Assembly (NCBI GenBank): GCA_964532995.1
Contig: CAZHJN010000026.1
Span: 1-25,952, forward strand
Reading direction: 5' to 3'
Length of the DNA: 25,952 nucleotides
Source: DTJG01 sp964532995
GTDB lineage: Bacteria > Ratteibacteria > UBA8468 > B48-G9 > DTJG01
Shown: positions 8,207 through 16,704 of the stretch, one piece after another
How positions within the stretch are numbered: position 1 is the first letter of the stretch
Layout: every line of letters begins with the position of its first letter
The notes under the pieces: model-generated
What the model was told of the DNA's origin: nothing
What the model saw: the letters and a program-made list of their open reading frames with translations, nothing else
The model's database searches: none
Program-made: the position numbers and the translations under genes

Positions 8207-8761
8207 TTAAACACGCGTCACATACTCATCAGTGCGCGTATCAATTCTGACTGTATCCCCATTATTAACAAAAAGCGGCACCTGAACAGTAAGACCTGTT
8301 TCAAGTTTTGCGGGTTTCTTTGCTGCCTGGACTGTATCTCCCTTAAAACCAGGTTCTGTTTCTATCACCTTCAAATCAATAAAAATCGGTGGTTTTATAT
8401 CAAGAACCCTGCCTTCATGAACAAGACCCGTAACTTCAATATTCTCAAGCAAATAATATTTCCTGTCTCCAACAATTTCCTCAGGAAGAGTTACCTGTTC
8501 GTAACTCAGTGAATTCATAAAATGATAACCTGTATTATCCTTGAAAAGATATGTCATTGGCACTTCTTCAACGAATATCACATCAACCGGTTTGTCTGAA
8601 CGCCAGACAAATTCATTGGTTCTGCCAGTTTTAAGGTCCTTACTTTTGACCCTTATAACAGCCCTTCTTTGCTGGGCATGAGTGTGTGTCGCACTGATTA
8701 CAGTGTAAAATACGCCGTCAACTGAAATGATCATTCCGGGTTTAAGATCAATCGCATCCAT
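8207..8761 (-). CDS. efp: Elongation factor P with atypical tip loop
   Basis: 184 residues, normal length, three beta-barrel domains. EF-P enters the ribosomal E site and relieves stalling at proline runs. Family motifs are clear: domain I MIISVDGVFYTVISA, RVKSKDLKTGR; domain II MTYLFKDNTGYHFMN; domain III VIETEPGFKGDT and VPLFVNNGDTVRIDTRTDEYVTRV. The tip loop, normally KPGKG/KPGRG, reads HAQQRR (28-33); by ungapped alignment to E. coli EF-P the modified Lys34 becomes Gln31, followed by Arg32 and Arg33. No known modification gene (epmA/B, earP) lies in the window. It opens the operon; its ATG lies 12 bases from the -10 and has no Shine-Dalgarno sequence. Confidence 0.95.
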   Translation of the reverse strand: MDAIDLKPGMIISVDGVFYTVISATHTHAQQRRAVIRVKSKDLKTGRTNEFVWRSDKPVDVIFVEEVPMTYLFKDNTGYHFMNSLSYEQVTLPEEIVGDRKYYLLENIEVTGLVHEGRVLDIKPPIFIDLKVIETEPGFKGDTVQAAKKPAKLETGLTVQVPLFVNNGDTVRIDTRTDEYVTRV

Positions 8762-8773
8762 ATGCGCTGATTT

Positions 8774-8802
8774 ATTGTACTTTATATCAATGAAAAAATC
8801 AA
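8774..8802 (-). promoter_or_regulatory. Promoter of the efp-accBC-asp23-PHP-aroD operon
   Basis: Minus strand TTGATT (8797-8802), 17-base spacer, TACAAT (8774-8779). Only 12 bases separate the -10 from the efp ATG, so the transcript should start about five bases before the start codon. Confidence 0.6.
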
Positions 8803-9509
8803 TAGGTCGAATTGCCTCATTGAAGGAAAAATTTCTACCTTAAAAAGAAAGTTGTTCTATAAATATCAGGTTGTCAAAAAAGATTAATTATCGTAATTTG
8901 AAAATTAATAATACAAAAGTAGCAGATACCTTTTGGTGATATTCATCGCTCTCTGTTTTTGCTTCATGGACGAGTGCCAACTTGTTGTCTTTCCCTAAGG
9001 AATTTTGTTGTCAGATTTGGGAAAAGAAATAGTATGACCGATGGGCTTCTTGGAAGGTGGTTCCTTTACAGCGGTAATTGAAAGAAAGAATCTTATCTAT
9101 CTTTGCTACTCTTTTAGGAAGATAAGATTTTCTCTAATTGGACAATATGAAATCTGTAAAAACCTTACTTCTCTGGTGGTTCTTACAAAATAGATTAAAT
9201 TTTTGGCTGTCTATATCTGCTTTCCAATTTAAGAGTTGTTAAAATTATTTTTATATTAAGATTAGAAGGAAGCAATAATCTTTTTAAATGGTATCCAAAT
9301 TAATCGATAATAAGAAGAAAAAATATTTTTCCTTGACCATAGTGGTTGAGTAGAAAGATTCTATGATAAAAAAACATTATATAGAAAAAGAGAAAGCTGG
9401 CATTAAAATTAAACCAAAAACTTTATATCAATTTTTAAATTCTGTTTAATTGAAAAAAGGAATTGTTCTCTCATAATATATAACATTTGAAATAGCGCCT
9501 TATCAAAGG
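8803..9509. other. Long AT-rich region without intact gene, possible decayed coding DNA
   Basis: About 700 bases between pepQ and the efp promoter hold no complete gene. On the minus strand a stop-free stretch around 9005-9075 and another in a shifted frame around 8890-9000 (containing GKDNKLALVHEAKTESDEY) read like one short protein interrupted by a frameshift; I do not recognise it. On the plus strand a 28-codon frame at 9363-9449 is too short to support. An inverted repeat is at 9089-9129. Confidence 0.4.
9089..9129. repeat. Perfect 10-bp inverted repeat with 21-base loop
   Basis: AATCTTATCT (9089-9098) and AGATAAGATT (9120-9129) are exact reverse complements. On the plus strand the second arm runs into TTTTCTCT. 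It may be a fold in RNA or a remnant of an element; a terminator function is doubtful because the stem is AT-rich and no plus-strand gene precedes it. Confidence 0.4.
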
Positions 9510-10553
9510 TTAAAAGTGAAACGACGGGATGTTATCAAGAGAAAATATTCTCTCAATTCTTATTCCGAATTTTCCGGGAAGATAAATTCCTGGTTCAATT
9601 GTAAAAACCATGTTTTGTTCAAGCGTGTCCCTGCTTGACGGACTCAACACAGGCAATTCATGAACATCAATACCAATACCATGACCGAGACCGTGCGTGA
9701 AAAATTTTTCGAAGCCACATTTCTTCAGGGTTTCAAAAGCAATTTTATGCAAGTTTTTACAGGAGATTTCTTTTTCCTCCAGTCTGGCTTTTATAATCCT
9801 GTGAACATCCATAACAGCGTTATGAACCTTCTTCATCTCTTCAGAAGGCCTTCCAATAAAAAAAGTATCAGTTATATCGCTGTTGTAGCCATCAATGCAA
9901 ACACCGATATCAATAACAACAACATCATTGTTTCCAAATTTTCTTTTTGAAGGCAGGTGATGTGGATAAGAAGAGTTGGCACCTGAGGCAACAATTGGCT
10001 GAAAAGATTCTTTATCTCCACCGAGTTTTCTGGTTTTATAAAGTATTTCTGCAGAAATATCAAGCTCGCTGATACCAGGCTTTAACATCTGTCTGACACT
10101 GCTTAAAATTTTTTCTGCAATAAGTTTTGCTTTTTTTATGTTTAAAATTTCCTCCTGCTCTTTGATCGCCCTCATTCTTCTGACAAAATCATCAATAACC
10201 TTTAATCTTCCACCTGTTTCCTTTGAGAACAATTTCCATTTTTGGAATGAAATCTCACCCGAAAACACAGCGGGTCTTTTGAACCCTTTGAGAAACCTGT
10301 AAAAATTTTTCTTTTCAAGTTTTTCAATAACAAAAGAATCAATGTTCAGAATTTTTTGCTTATCAACAGCATACTGATAATAGATACCTGTGGTAAAAAA
10401 TGTGATGTTTTTTGTGTCAATGCAGAGATAACCTTCTGCATTGTACAAACCTGTCAGATAAAAGATGTTTGAGGGGCTTAATGTGATAACGCAATCAATT
10501 CGTTTTTTTTCAAGCTGGGTGCAGACTTTTTTAATTCTTTTATCAGATGTCAT
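9510..10553 (-). CDS. pepQ: Xaa-Pro peptidase (M24B aminopeptidase P / prolidase family)
   Basis: 347 residues from ATG 10553, whose A is shared with the argF stop (TAATG). It removes N-terminal residues before proline or splits X-Pro dipeptides. The creatinase-like N-domain (KRIDCVITLSPSNIFYLTG) precedes the pita-bread domain. All five dinuclear-metal ligands are visible: Asp215 (VIDIG), Asp226 (SDITDT), His291 (GLGHGIG), Glu320 (TIEPGIY) and Glu334 (IRIE). The usual SDxTRT is SDITDT here, with Asp in place of Arg. The C-terminus after RIE is short but near family length. The same gene sits beside efp in Bacillota. Symbol pepQ is by family, the dipeptidase/aminopeptidase choice is open. Confidence 0.88.
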   Translation of the reverse strand: MTSDKRIKKVCTQLEKKRIDCVITLSPSNIFYLTGLYNAEGYLCIDTKNITFFTTGIYYQYAVDKQKILNIDSFVIEKLEKKNFYRFLKGFKRPAVFSGEISFQKWKLFSKETGGRLKVIDDFVRRMRAIKEQEEILNIKKAKLIAEKILSSVRQMLKPGISELDISAEILYKTRKLGGDKESFQPIVASGANSSYPHHLPSKRKFGNNDVVVIDIGVCIDGYNSDITDTFFIGRPSEEMKKVHNAVMDVHRIIKARLEEKEISCKNLHKIAFETLKKCGFEKFFTHGLGHGIGIDVHELPVLSPSSRDTLEQNMVFTIEPGIYLPGKFGIRIERIFSLDNIPSFHF

Positions 10554-11473
10554 TATTTTTCTGAAAAAAGAAAATGCAGGATTGCCTTCTGAACATGAAG
10601 CCTGTTTTCTGCCTGCTGCCATACAACTGAATTTTTACCGTCTATCACTTCGTCTGTAACCTCCTGTCCTCTGTGGGCTGGCAGGCAGTGCATGAACAAA
10701 AAATTTTCAGGCGCATTTTCTATCAGCTGGCGATTTACCTGATATTTTCTGAAAATACTTATTCTTTTTTCTTTTTCAACGTCATCACCCATACTCACCC
10801 AGGTATCAGTATAAATTACATCTGATTCTGAAATAAAGGCATTTGGGTCATCGCTGATTTTCAAAAGACCCGGATTATCCATTCTGCTGATGACATTTTT
10901 ATCAACAGAAAATTCCTTCGGACAGGATACATTAATCCGCACTCCAAGAATATCGGAACCAAGAATTAAGGTATTGCAAACATTATTTGCATCGCCGATA
11001 TAGGTGATAACAATATCTTCAAGCCTCTTTTTAATCTCCCATATTGTGAAAAAATCAGCGAGTATCTGGCAGGGATGTAAATAATCAGTAAGGGCATTTA
11101 TCACAGGGAAATCAACAAGCCCGGCTATTGTTTCAACTTCTGAGTGGCTGTATGTTCTTATTACAAGCCCTTTAAGGTACAGGTTCAAAACCTTTGCTGT
11201 ATCCTGAATTGTTTCCCCTCTTGAAATCTGAAGCTGACCTGATTCAAGAAAAATCGGACTTCCACCGAGTTCCAGTATTGCAACCTCAAAAGATATTCTT
11301 GTTCTGCTTGATGGTTTGCGAAAAAGAAGACCGATGGGTTTTCCTTTCAGGACATCTGTTGCAGAAATTCCATTTTTTCTCTGAAACTTATACAGTTTTG
11401 CCTTTTCAAAAATGGCATAAATTTCTTTTTCGGTCAGGTTTTTTATATCAAGAAGGTCTTTTTTTTCTGTCAT
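10553..11473 (-). CDS. argF: Ornithine carbamoyltransferase
   Basis: 306 residues, normal length. It makes citrulline from ornithine and carbamoyl phosphate. The carbamoyl-phosphate loop SSRTR (55-59), HPCQ (133-136), the ornithine-side DTWVSMG (223-229) and the catalytic HCLPAHRG (262-269) are all present, separating it from aspartate transcarbamoylase. The ATG overlaps the argD stop as TAATG, and its own stop overlaps pepQ the same way, so the three are translationally coupled. Confidence 0.96.
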   Translation of the reverse strand: MTEKKDLLDIKNLTEKEIYAIFEKAKLYKFQRKNGISATDVLKGKPIGLLFRKPSSRTRISFEVAILELGGSPIFLESGQLQISRGETIQDTAKVLNLYLKGLVIRTYSHSEVETIAGLVDFPVINALTDYLHPCQILADFFTIWEIKKRLEDIVITYIGDANNVCNTLILGSDILGVRINVSCPKEFSVDKNVISRMDNPGLLKISDDPNAFISESDVIYTDTWVSMGDDVEKEKRISIFRKYQVNRQLIENAPENFLFMHCLPAHRGQEVTDEVIDGKNSVVWQQAENRLHVQKAILHFLFSEK

Positions 11474-12660
11474 TATGAGAATCCCTGAATAAGTGAATCC
11501 CTGATTATCTTCAATCCTTTTTTCAGAAGGGGTTTGGTTATGCCAAGCGGCGGCATAATCCTTATCACTGTATCGTGTGTGCAGTTTAAAAGTAATCCAT
11601 TATTCCTGCAGCGATTCACAAATCCGGTTCCTTTAACGGTTAATTCCATTCCTATCATAAAACCAGTACCTCTTATCTCCTTTATCACCGAAAACTCTTT
11701 CTGGAGTTTTTTCAACTCCTGTATAAACCAGCCTGAAAGAGTTCTCACATTGTCAAGTAGTTTTTCCTGTTCAATGGTTTCCATAACAGCAATCGCCGCA
11801 CTGCATGCAAGTGGATTGCCTCCAAAGGTTGAAGCATGCGTTCCTGGAACAAGGAGGTCGCAAACATCTTTTTTTGCTACCATTGCGCCAATGGGAAAAC
11901 CTCCTCCAAGAGTTTTTGCAAGTGTCATAATATCCGGCAGAACACCAAAATGTTGAAATGCAAACCAGTTTCCGGTTCTGCCCATTCCTGTTTGAACCTC
12001 ATCAAAAACAAGCAGTAAATCTTTCTGGGTGCAGAATTCCCTCACCTGCCTCAGATACTCCTGCGATGCAACATTAATTCCACCTTCTCCCTGTATTGGC
12101 TCCAGTATTATTGCCACAGTTTTTTCATCCACCTTTTCTTTCAGGGAATCAATACTGTTGAATTCAGCATAAGCAAATCCTTCAGGCAGTGGCTTGAAAG
12201 CAGCAGAATATTTTTCCTGTCCTGTCATGGTAACTGTGGCGAGGGTTCTGCCATGAAAGGAATTTCTCATTGAAACGATTTTGTATCTACCGGTTTTTGA
12301 ACCGTACAGTCTGCATAGTTTGATAGCAGCCTCGTTTGCCTCAGCGCCACTGTTGCAGAAAAAAACCTTACCATCAAATGAAACTTCAATAAGTTTTTTC
12401 GCGCATAATGCCTGTATATCAATGTAATAGTTGTTTGCAACATGCATCAATCTTTTTGCCTGATTGCATACAGATTTCACAACTCTTTCAGGACAGTGTC
12501 CGAGGCCGCTTACAGCCCATCCAGGGAAAAAATCAAGATATTTTTTCCCGTTTATATCCCACAGCCACGGTCCTTTACCTTTTACAAAAACAAAATCTTC
12601 CCTGCCATAGCAACCGATAATGTAATCTCTGTAATACTGCTTAACCGTTGATTCATCCAT
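11473..12660 (-). CDS. argD: Acetylornithine aminotransferase
   Basis: 395 residues, a class III PLP aminotransferase that converts N-acetylglutamate semialdehyde to N-acetylornithine. NSGAEANE (103-110), SFHGRT (134-139), LEPIQGEGG (186-194), FDEVQTGMGRTG (219-230) and the PLP lysine Lys249 in TLAKTLGGGFPIGA are intact, as is HASTFGGNP (275-283). The ATG at 12660 follows AGGA by eight bases and lies eight bases inside argB. Placement between argB and argF fixes the role as argD rather than another class III enzyme. Confidence 0.96.
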   Translation of the reverse strand: MDESTVKQYYRDYIIGCYGREDFVFVKGKGPWLWDINGKKYLDFFPGWAVSGLGHCPERVVKSVCNQAKRLMHVANNYYIDIQALCAKKLIEVSFDGKVFFCNSGAEANEAAIKLCRLYGSKTGRYKIVSMRNSFHGRTLATVTMTGQEKYSAAFKPLPEGFAYAEFNSIDSLKEKVDEKTVAIILEPIQGEGGINVASQEYLRQVREFCTQKDLLLVFDEVQTGMGRTGNWFAFQHFGVLPDIMTLAKTLGGGFPIGAMVAKKDVCDLLVPGTHASTFGGNPLACSAAIAVMETIEQEKLLDNVRTLSGWFIQELKKLQKEFSVIKEIRGTGFMIGMELTVKGTGFVNRCRNNGLLLNCTHDTVIRIMPPLGITKPLLKKGLKIIRDSLIQGFS

Positions 12661-13540
12661 TGGAGTTTCCTGTAAGAACTATTTCTGTGCCAACTCCATG
12701 TTCTGTAAAAATTTCCAGAATAAGTGAATGCGCGAGATTACCGCTTATGATATGAACCTTTTTTACTCCGCCTTTGAGACTCTCAATTGCACCCCTCACC
12801 TTAGGAATCATTCCACCCTGAATAACTTCTTCCTTGATTAAGTTTTCTGCCTGAGAGGCATTGATTATTGACATAAGAGCGTCTGGATTATCAAGATTTC
12901 TCATCACTCCTCTCACGCCTGTAACGAAAATCAGTTTTTCCGCGCCAAGAGCCTTTGCAACCGATGAAGACACAGAATCGCCGTTTATATTGTATTTCTG
13001 ACCATCCTGAGAAATACCTATGGGCGCAAAAACCACAACGCCTTTTTCAAGATAAGACTCAATAACCTCTTTATTGATTTTTTCAACCTGTCCAACAAAA
13101 CCGAGATCTATTATTTCAGAGCCTTTTTGCCAGTGAATCTTGTTCGCAATAATATGGCCTTCCTCTGGTTTCAGTGGATAAGCTTCTATTCCAAATTTTT
13201 CCTTAAGTGCTCTGGCAACATCATCACGGGTTCCGCCAAGGACTTCAACAACAATATCAAGAACATCGGCATCAGTCACTCTCAAACCCTCAACAAATTC
13301 TACCTTTTTACCTCTTTTTTCAATCTCCTCTGTTATGGTTGGACCCGCACCACATACAACAACCGTCTTTATTCCGACTGAACTTAAAAAGGCGATGTCA
13401 TAAAGCACATTTTCTTTCTGGTCAGGTAATCTGAGTATTCCACCACCAATTTTCACAACAAATGTTTTTCCTTTATACTTCTGAATATATGGAAGTGCCT
13501 CAACAAGTACTTCGGCTTTCGCAAGTATACTGTTATCCAC
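12653..13540 (-). CDS. argB: Acetylglutamate kinase, probably arginine-sensitive, with altered glycine loop
   Basis: 295 residues. It phosphorylates N-acetylglutamate, the controlled step of arginine synthesis. GLRVTD (86-91; substrate Arg87), YNINGDSV (183-190) and IPKV (Lys247) fit the family. An N-terminal helix (ILAKAEVLVEALPYIQKY) and the C-terminal IFTEHGVGTEI are features of arginine-inhibited hexameric enzymes. Two conserved sites differ: KYGGNAM reads KIGGGIL (30-36), and the strictly conserved HGGGP reads CGAGP (63-67). The start is GTG, eight bases after AAGGAG, and the gene begins 28 bases after purQ. argC and argJ or argA are not in the window. Confidence 0.93.
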   Translation of the reverse strand: MDNSILAKAEVLVEALPYIQKYKGKTFVVKIGGGILRLPDQKENVLYDIAFLSSVGIKTVVVCGAGPTITEEIEKRGKKVEFVEGLRVTDADVLDIVVEVLGGTRDDVARALKEKFGIEAYPLKPEEGHIIANKIHWQKGSEIIDLGFVGQVEKINKEVIESYLEKGVVVFAPIGISQDGQKYNINGDSVSSSVAKALGAEKLIFVTGVRGVMRNLDNPDALMSIINASQAENLIKEEVIQGGMIPKVRGAIESLKGGVKKVHIISGNLAHSLILEIFTEHGVGTEIVLTGNSNG

Positions 13541-13568
13541 TTAATCCACTCCTTGTTGCATAAAAAAT

Positions 13569-14333
13569 TTACGAGCAATATTCTATCACATTTTTGAAAA
13601 ACTGGTACCCTGAATAAAATTCATCTTTTTTATAATATCTGTGCCAATCTGGTGGATGAATGCCCAGTGCAGCGCGTTCCGGATGAGGCATCATCCCAAT
13701 AACAAGACCTGTCTCATCACAAACCCCAGCAATACCCGCAATGGAACCATTTGGATTGTATGGATAGGATGCAATCTCTCCTGATGGATCAACATACCTG
13801 AGAATAACCTGTCTGTTTTTCTCAATCTTTTTAAGAGAAACCTCATTTTTCAAAACAAATTTACCCTCTGCATGAGCAACCGGAAACCTGACTATTTCCT
13901 GAAGATTCTTGAAAAACGGTGATACTGATTTTTCAACCCTTAAAAAAACCCATCTATCCTCAAATCTTCCGGAGTCGTTCCATACAAGAGACGCTGTATG
14001 TTTATTCCAGAAAGGCAACATTTTCCCCTTCACAAGAACCTGAAACCCATTGCATATTCCAATGATTGGTCTTTTTCTTTCTCTGAATCTCTCTATCTGT
14101 TCATTACACTTCAACATTATCTCATTTGCGAGAACCTTTCCGGCTCCAAGGTCATCTCCATACGAAAAACCACCAGGTATTATCAGAACATCAAAATCCA
14201 GAATCTTTTTCTTTCCTGAAATAATTTCTCTTATGTGAACTCTTGAAACATCCGCACCGCAAACTTTGCATGTCCACTCTGTTTCAAGATCACAGTTTGT
14301 TCCTGCTGTGCGAAGAATTAATATTTTTACCAT
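13569..14333 (-). CDS. purQ: Phosphoribosylformylglycinamidine synthase, glutaminase subunit
   Basis: 254 residues from ATG 14333; earlier starts only add residues inside purL. It is a class I glutamine amidotransferase that feeds ammonia to PurL. The catalytic triad is visible: nucleophile Cys94 in GICNGFQ, His217 and Glu219 in MPHPERA. PGGFSYGDDLGAGK near residue 53 is the family signature. It is somewhat longer than the roughly 227-residue Bacillus protein. The ATG lies seven bases inside purL, indicating coupled production of the subunits. Confidence 0.96.
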   Translation of the reverse strand: MVKILILRTAGTNCDLETEWTCKVCGADVSRVHIREIISGKKKILDFDVLIIPGGFSYGDDLGAGKVLANEIMLKCNEQIERFRERKRPIIGICNGFQVLVKGKMLPFWNKHTASLVWNDSGRFEDRWVFLRVEKSVSPFFKNLQEIVRFPVAHAEGKFVLKNEVSLKKIEKNRQVILRYVDPSGEIASYPYNPNGSIAGIAGVCDETGLVIGMMPHPERAALGIHPPDWHRYYKKDEFYSGYQFFKNVIEYCS

Positions 14334-16702
14334 GTTATTGCTCCACACCACCTCTGCTTCAGCGCTTCGCCATCCATATCAATCACAGATTGTTTTCTGT
14401 GGCTTATCTTCAGTCTGAAATCAGGGATAACCCTCCCAGCACAACAAAACGGTAATCCCTTGAATATCCGCTCAAATTCTTCAACATTCGTCTCATCCAC
14501 CTCCACGATAAATCTCCCCTGACTTTCGCTGAAAAGCAGAAAAACAGTTTCATCTGTGTTAGCGACTATATCATCAAGAACCATTTCAGCACCATATCCA
14601 CTTCCAAACATCATTTCAGAGATTGCAATAGCCAGACCTCCTTCAGAGCAATCATGACAGGACTGAACAAGACCGTTCTTTATTGCAAAATGAAGTTTTT
14701 CCATCAGGGGCAGGCTGATTTCCGGAACAGGAACAGGACATCTTCCATCTTCCATATTAAGAAGATGAAAAAGGCGTGAACCGCCCATCTCTTCTGATGT
14801 TGTACCAAGAACATATATAAGATTTCCTGCATCCTTGAAATCAGAACTGACGGTTTTTTCAACATCATCTATCACGCTGACGGTGGATATAAGTAATGTT
14901 CCTGGAATTGAAATAGTTGTACCGTCCTGTTTTGTGAAAAAATTATTGAGACTGTCTTTGCCTGAAATGAATGGAATTCTGTATTTCATTGCGAAGTCCC
15001 TGCATCCCTTAACACATTTAACAAGTTTACCAAGCTCAACAGGGTCATCGCATTTTCCCCAGCAAAAGTTGTCAAGAAGTGCTGTTCTTGAAGGATCTCC
15101 ACCGCATGCAACAACATTGCGCAAAGCCTCATCAATGCAGCAACCAGCCATAAGATATGGATCAATCCTGCCATACCATGGATTGATACCGCAACCAACA
15201 ACGATTCCCTTTTTGCTGCCATAAAGGGGTGCAATAACAACTGCATCAGATGGTCCTGAACCATCAACCCCAAGAAATGGTTTTACTATGGTGTGAGCCT
15301 GAACCTCATGGTCATACTGTCTTACAACAATTTCTTTGGATGCGATCACAGGGTCTGAAATAAGGTTCACAAGACAATCCTTTAAATCAAGGTTTTCAGG
15401 CTTCATATCAGCCAGTTTTCTTGGTTCATAAAAAGCCTTCAGCACAGGCAGACTTGTTTTTTGAAATAACCAGTCAAGATCAAGTTCACCAACAGTATCT
15501 TTCCCGTGATAAATCCTGATTTTTTTAGTTGAATTAAACGAGCCAATGCATGAGTACTCAACATCCTCTGCATCAAGAATTTCCTTTAGCCTATCGTAAT
15601 TTTCAGGTGGAACCGCCAGCACCATTCTTTCCTGAGATTCAGAAACCCATATTTCCCATGGTTTAAGATCCTGATACTTCAGAGGCACTTTCTCAAGATG
15701 AACCTCTGCTCCACAATCCTGAGCAAGTTCACCAACAGCTGAAGACAATCCACCAGCACCGCAATCAGTAATCGCTGAATACAGTTTTCTATCTCTTGCA
15801 ATCATAAGTGCATCAAGGACCTTCTTTTCTATTATTGGATTGCCTATTTGAACAACACTTGTTGGTATGTCCTTTTCAAGGCTTGCCGAGGAAAATGTTG
15901 CGCCGTGGATTCCATCCCTTCCGGTTCTACCGCCTATTACAACTATGAGGTCCCCTGACCTCACCTTCTTTTCAACCGCCCACCCGGGCATAATTCCCAC
16001 GGTTCCACAATAAACAAGGATATTGTAAATATATCCTGGATCAAAAAGTATGGCACCACTGGCTGTTGGAATGCCCATTCTGTTTCCATAATCCCTAACT
16101 CCACTTACAACACCCTTAAAAAGACGTCGTGGATGAAAGATACCCTCCTGCAGATTTTCATGGTCAATATCAAGCGGGCCAAAACAGAAAACATCAGTAT
16201 TAAGAATCGGTCTGGCTCCAAGACCGGCGCCGAGAATATCGCGAATAACTCCACCAATCCCTGTACCTGCCCCACCATAGGGTTCAAGAGCAGATGGATG
16301 ATTATGGGTTTCAACTTTGAAACAGATACAATGATCGCCATCAAAATCAATTATTCCTGCATTGTCCTTGAAAACTGAAACACACCACTTTTTGCGCAAT
16401 CTATCTGTCACCTGTTTTATGAGAGAAAACAGGGAACTTACCTGTTCGGTTGTTGCAACACCATCGTCAGAAACCTCAGTAAACTGAATCTTACTCTTGA
16501 AAGTCTTGTGGAAACAATGTTCTGACCAGGTTTGAGCAATCATTTCAAGCTCAAGGTCAGTTGGATCCCTTCCGGCATCCATAAAATACTTCTGAACTTT
16601 CTTCATTTCATCAAGATTCAGCGAAAGAAGACCCTTTCTGCTTATCTCAATAAGTTTTTGATCTTCCAGATGTCTTATTTTTATTACTGATGCTTCAGCC
16701 AT
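14327..16702 (-). CDS. purL: Phosphoribosylformylglycinamidine synthase, synthetase subunit
   Basis: 791 residues from ATG 16702, two bases after the purS stop and with GGAAGG upstream; upstream extension would overlap purS wholly and is rejected. PurL converts FGAR to FGAM with ATP and ammonia. TWSEHCFHKTFKSKI (58-72) holds the conserved active-site His62; KVETHNHPSALEPYGGAGTG, GRTGRDGIHGATFSS, DCGAGGLSSA and the second half GKDSLNNFF and SDCSEGGLA-type (here CHDCSEGGLA) segments mark both AIR-synthetase-like repeats. It is the small, multi-subunit type needing PurS and PurQ, both adjacent. Confidence 0.96.
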   Translation of the reverse strand: MAEASVIKIRHLEDQKLIEISRKGLLSLNLDEMKKVQKYFMDAGRDPTDLELEMIAQTWSEHCFHKTFKSKIQFTEVSDDGVATTEQVSSLFSLIKQVTDRLRKKWCVSVFKDNAGIIDFDGDHCICFKVETHNHPSALEPYGGAGTGIGGVIRDILGAGLGARPILNTDVFCFGPLDIDHENLQEGIFHPRRLFKGVVSGVRDYGNRMGIPTASGAILFDPGYIYNILVYCGTVGIMPGWAVEKKVRSGDLIVVIGGRTGRDGIHGATFSSASLEKDIPTSVVQIGNPIIEKKVLDALMIARDRKLYSAITDCGAGGLSSAVGELAQDCGAEVHLEKVPLKYQDLKPWEIWVSESQERMVLAVPPENYDRLKEILDAEDVEYSCIGSFNSTKKIRIYHGKDTVGELDLDWLFQKTSLPVLKAFYEPRKLADMKPENLDLKDCLVNLISDPVIASKEIVVRQYDHEVQAHTIVKPFLGVDGSGPSDAVVIAPLYGSKKGIVVGCGINPWYGRIDPYLMAGCCIDEALRNVVACGGDPSRTALLDNFCWGKCDDPVELGKLVKCVKGCRDFAMKYRIPFISGKDSLNNFFTKQDGTTISIPGTLLISTVSVIDDVEKTVSSDFKDAGNLIYVLGTTSEEMGGSRLFHLLNMEDGRCPVPVPEISLPLMEKLHFAIKNGLVQSCHDCSEGGLAIAISEMMFGSGYGAEMVLDDIVANTDETVFLLFSESQGRFIVEVDETNVEEFERIFKGLPFCCAGRVIPDFRLKISHRKQSVIDMDGEALKQRWCGAITW

Positions 16703-16704
16703 TT

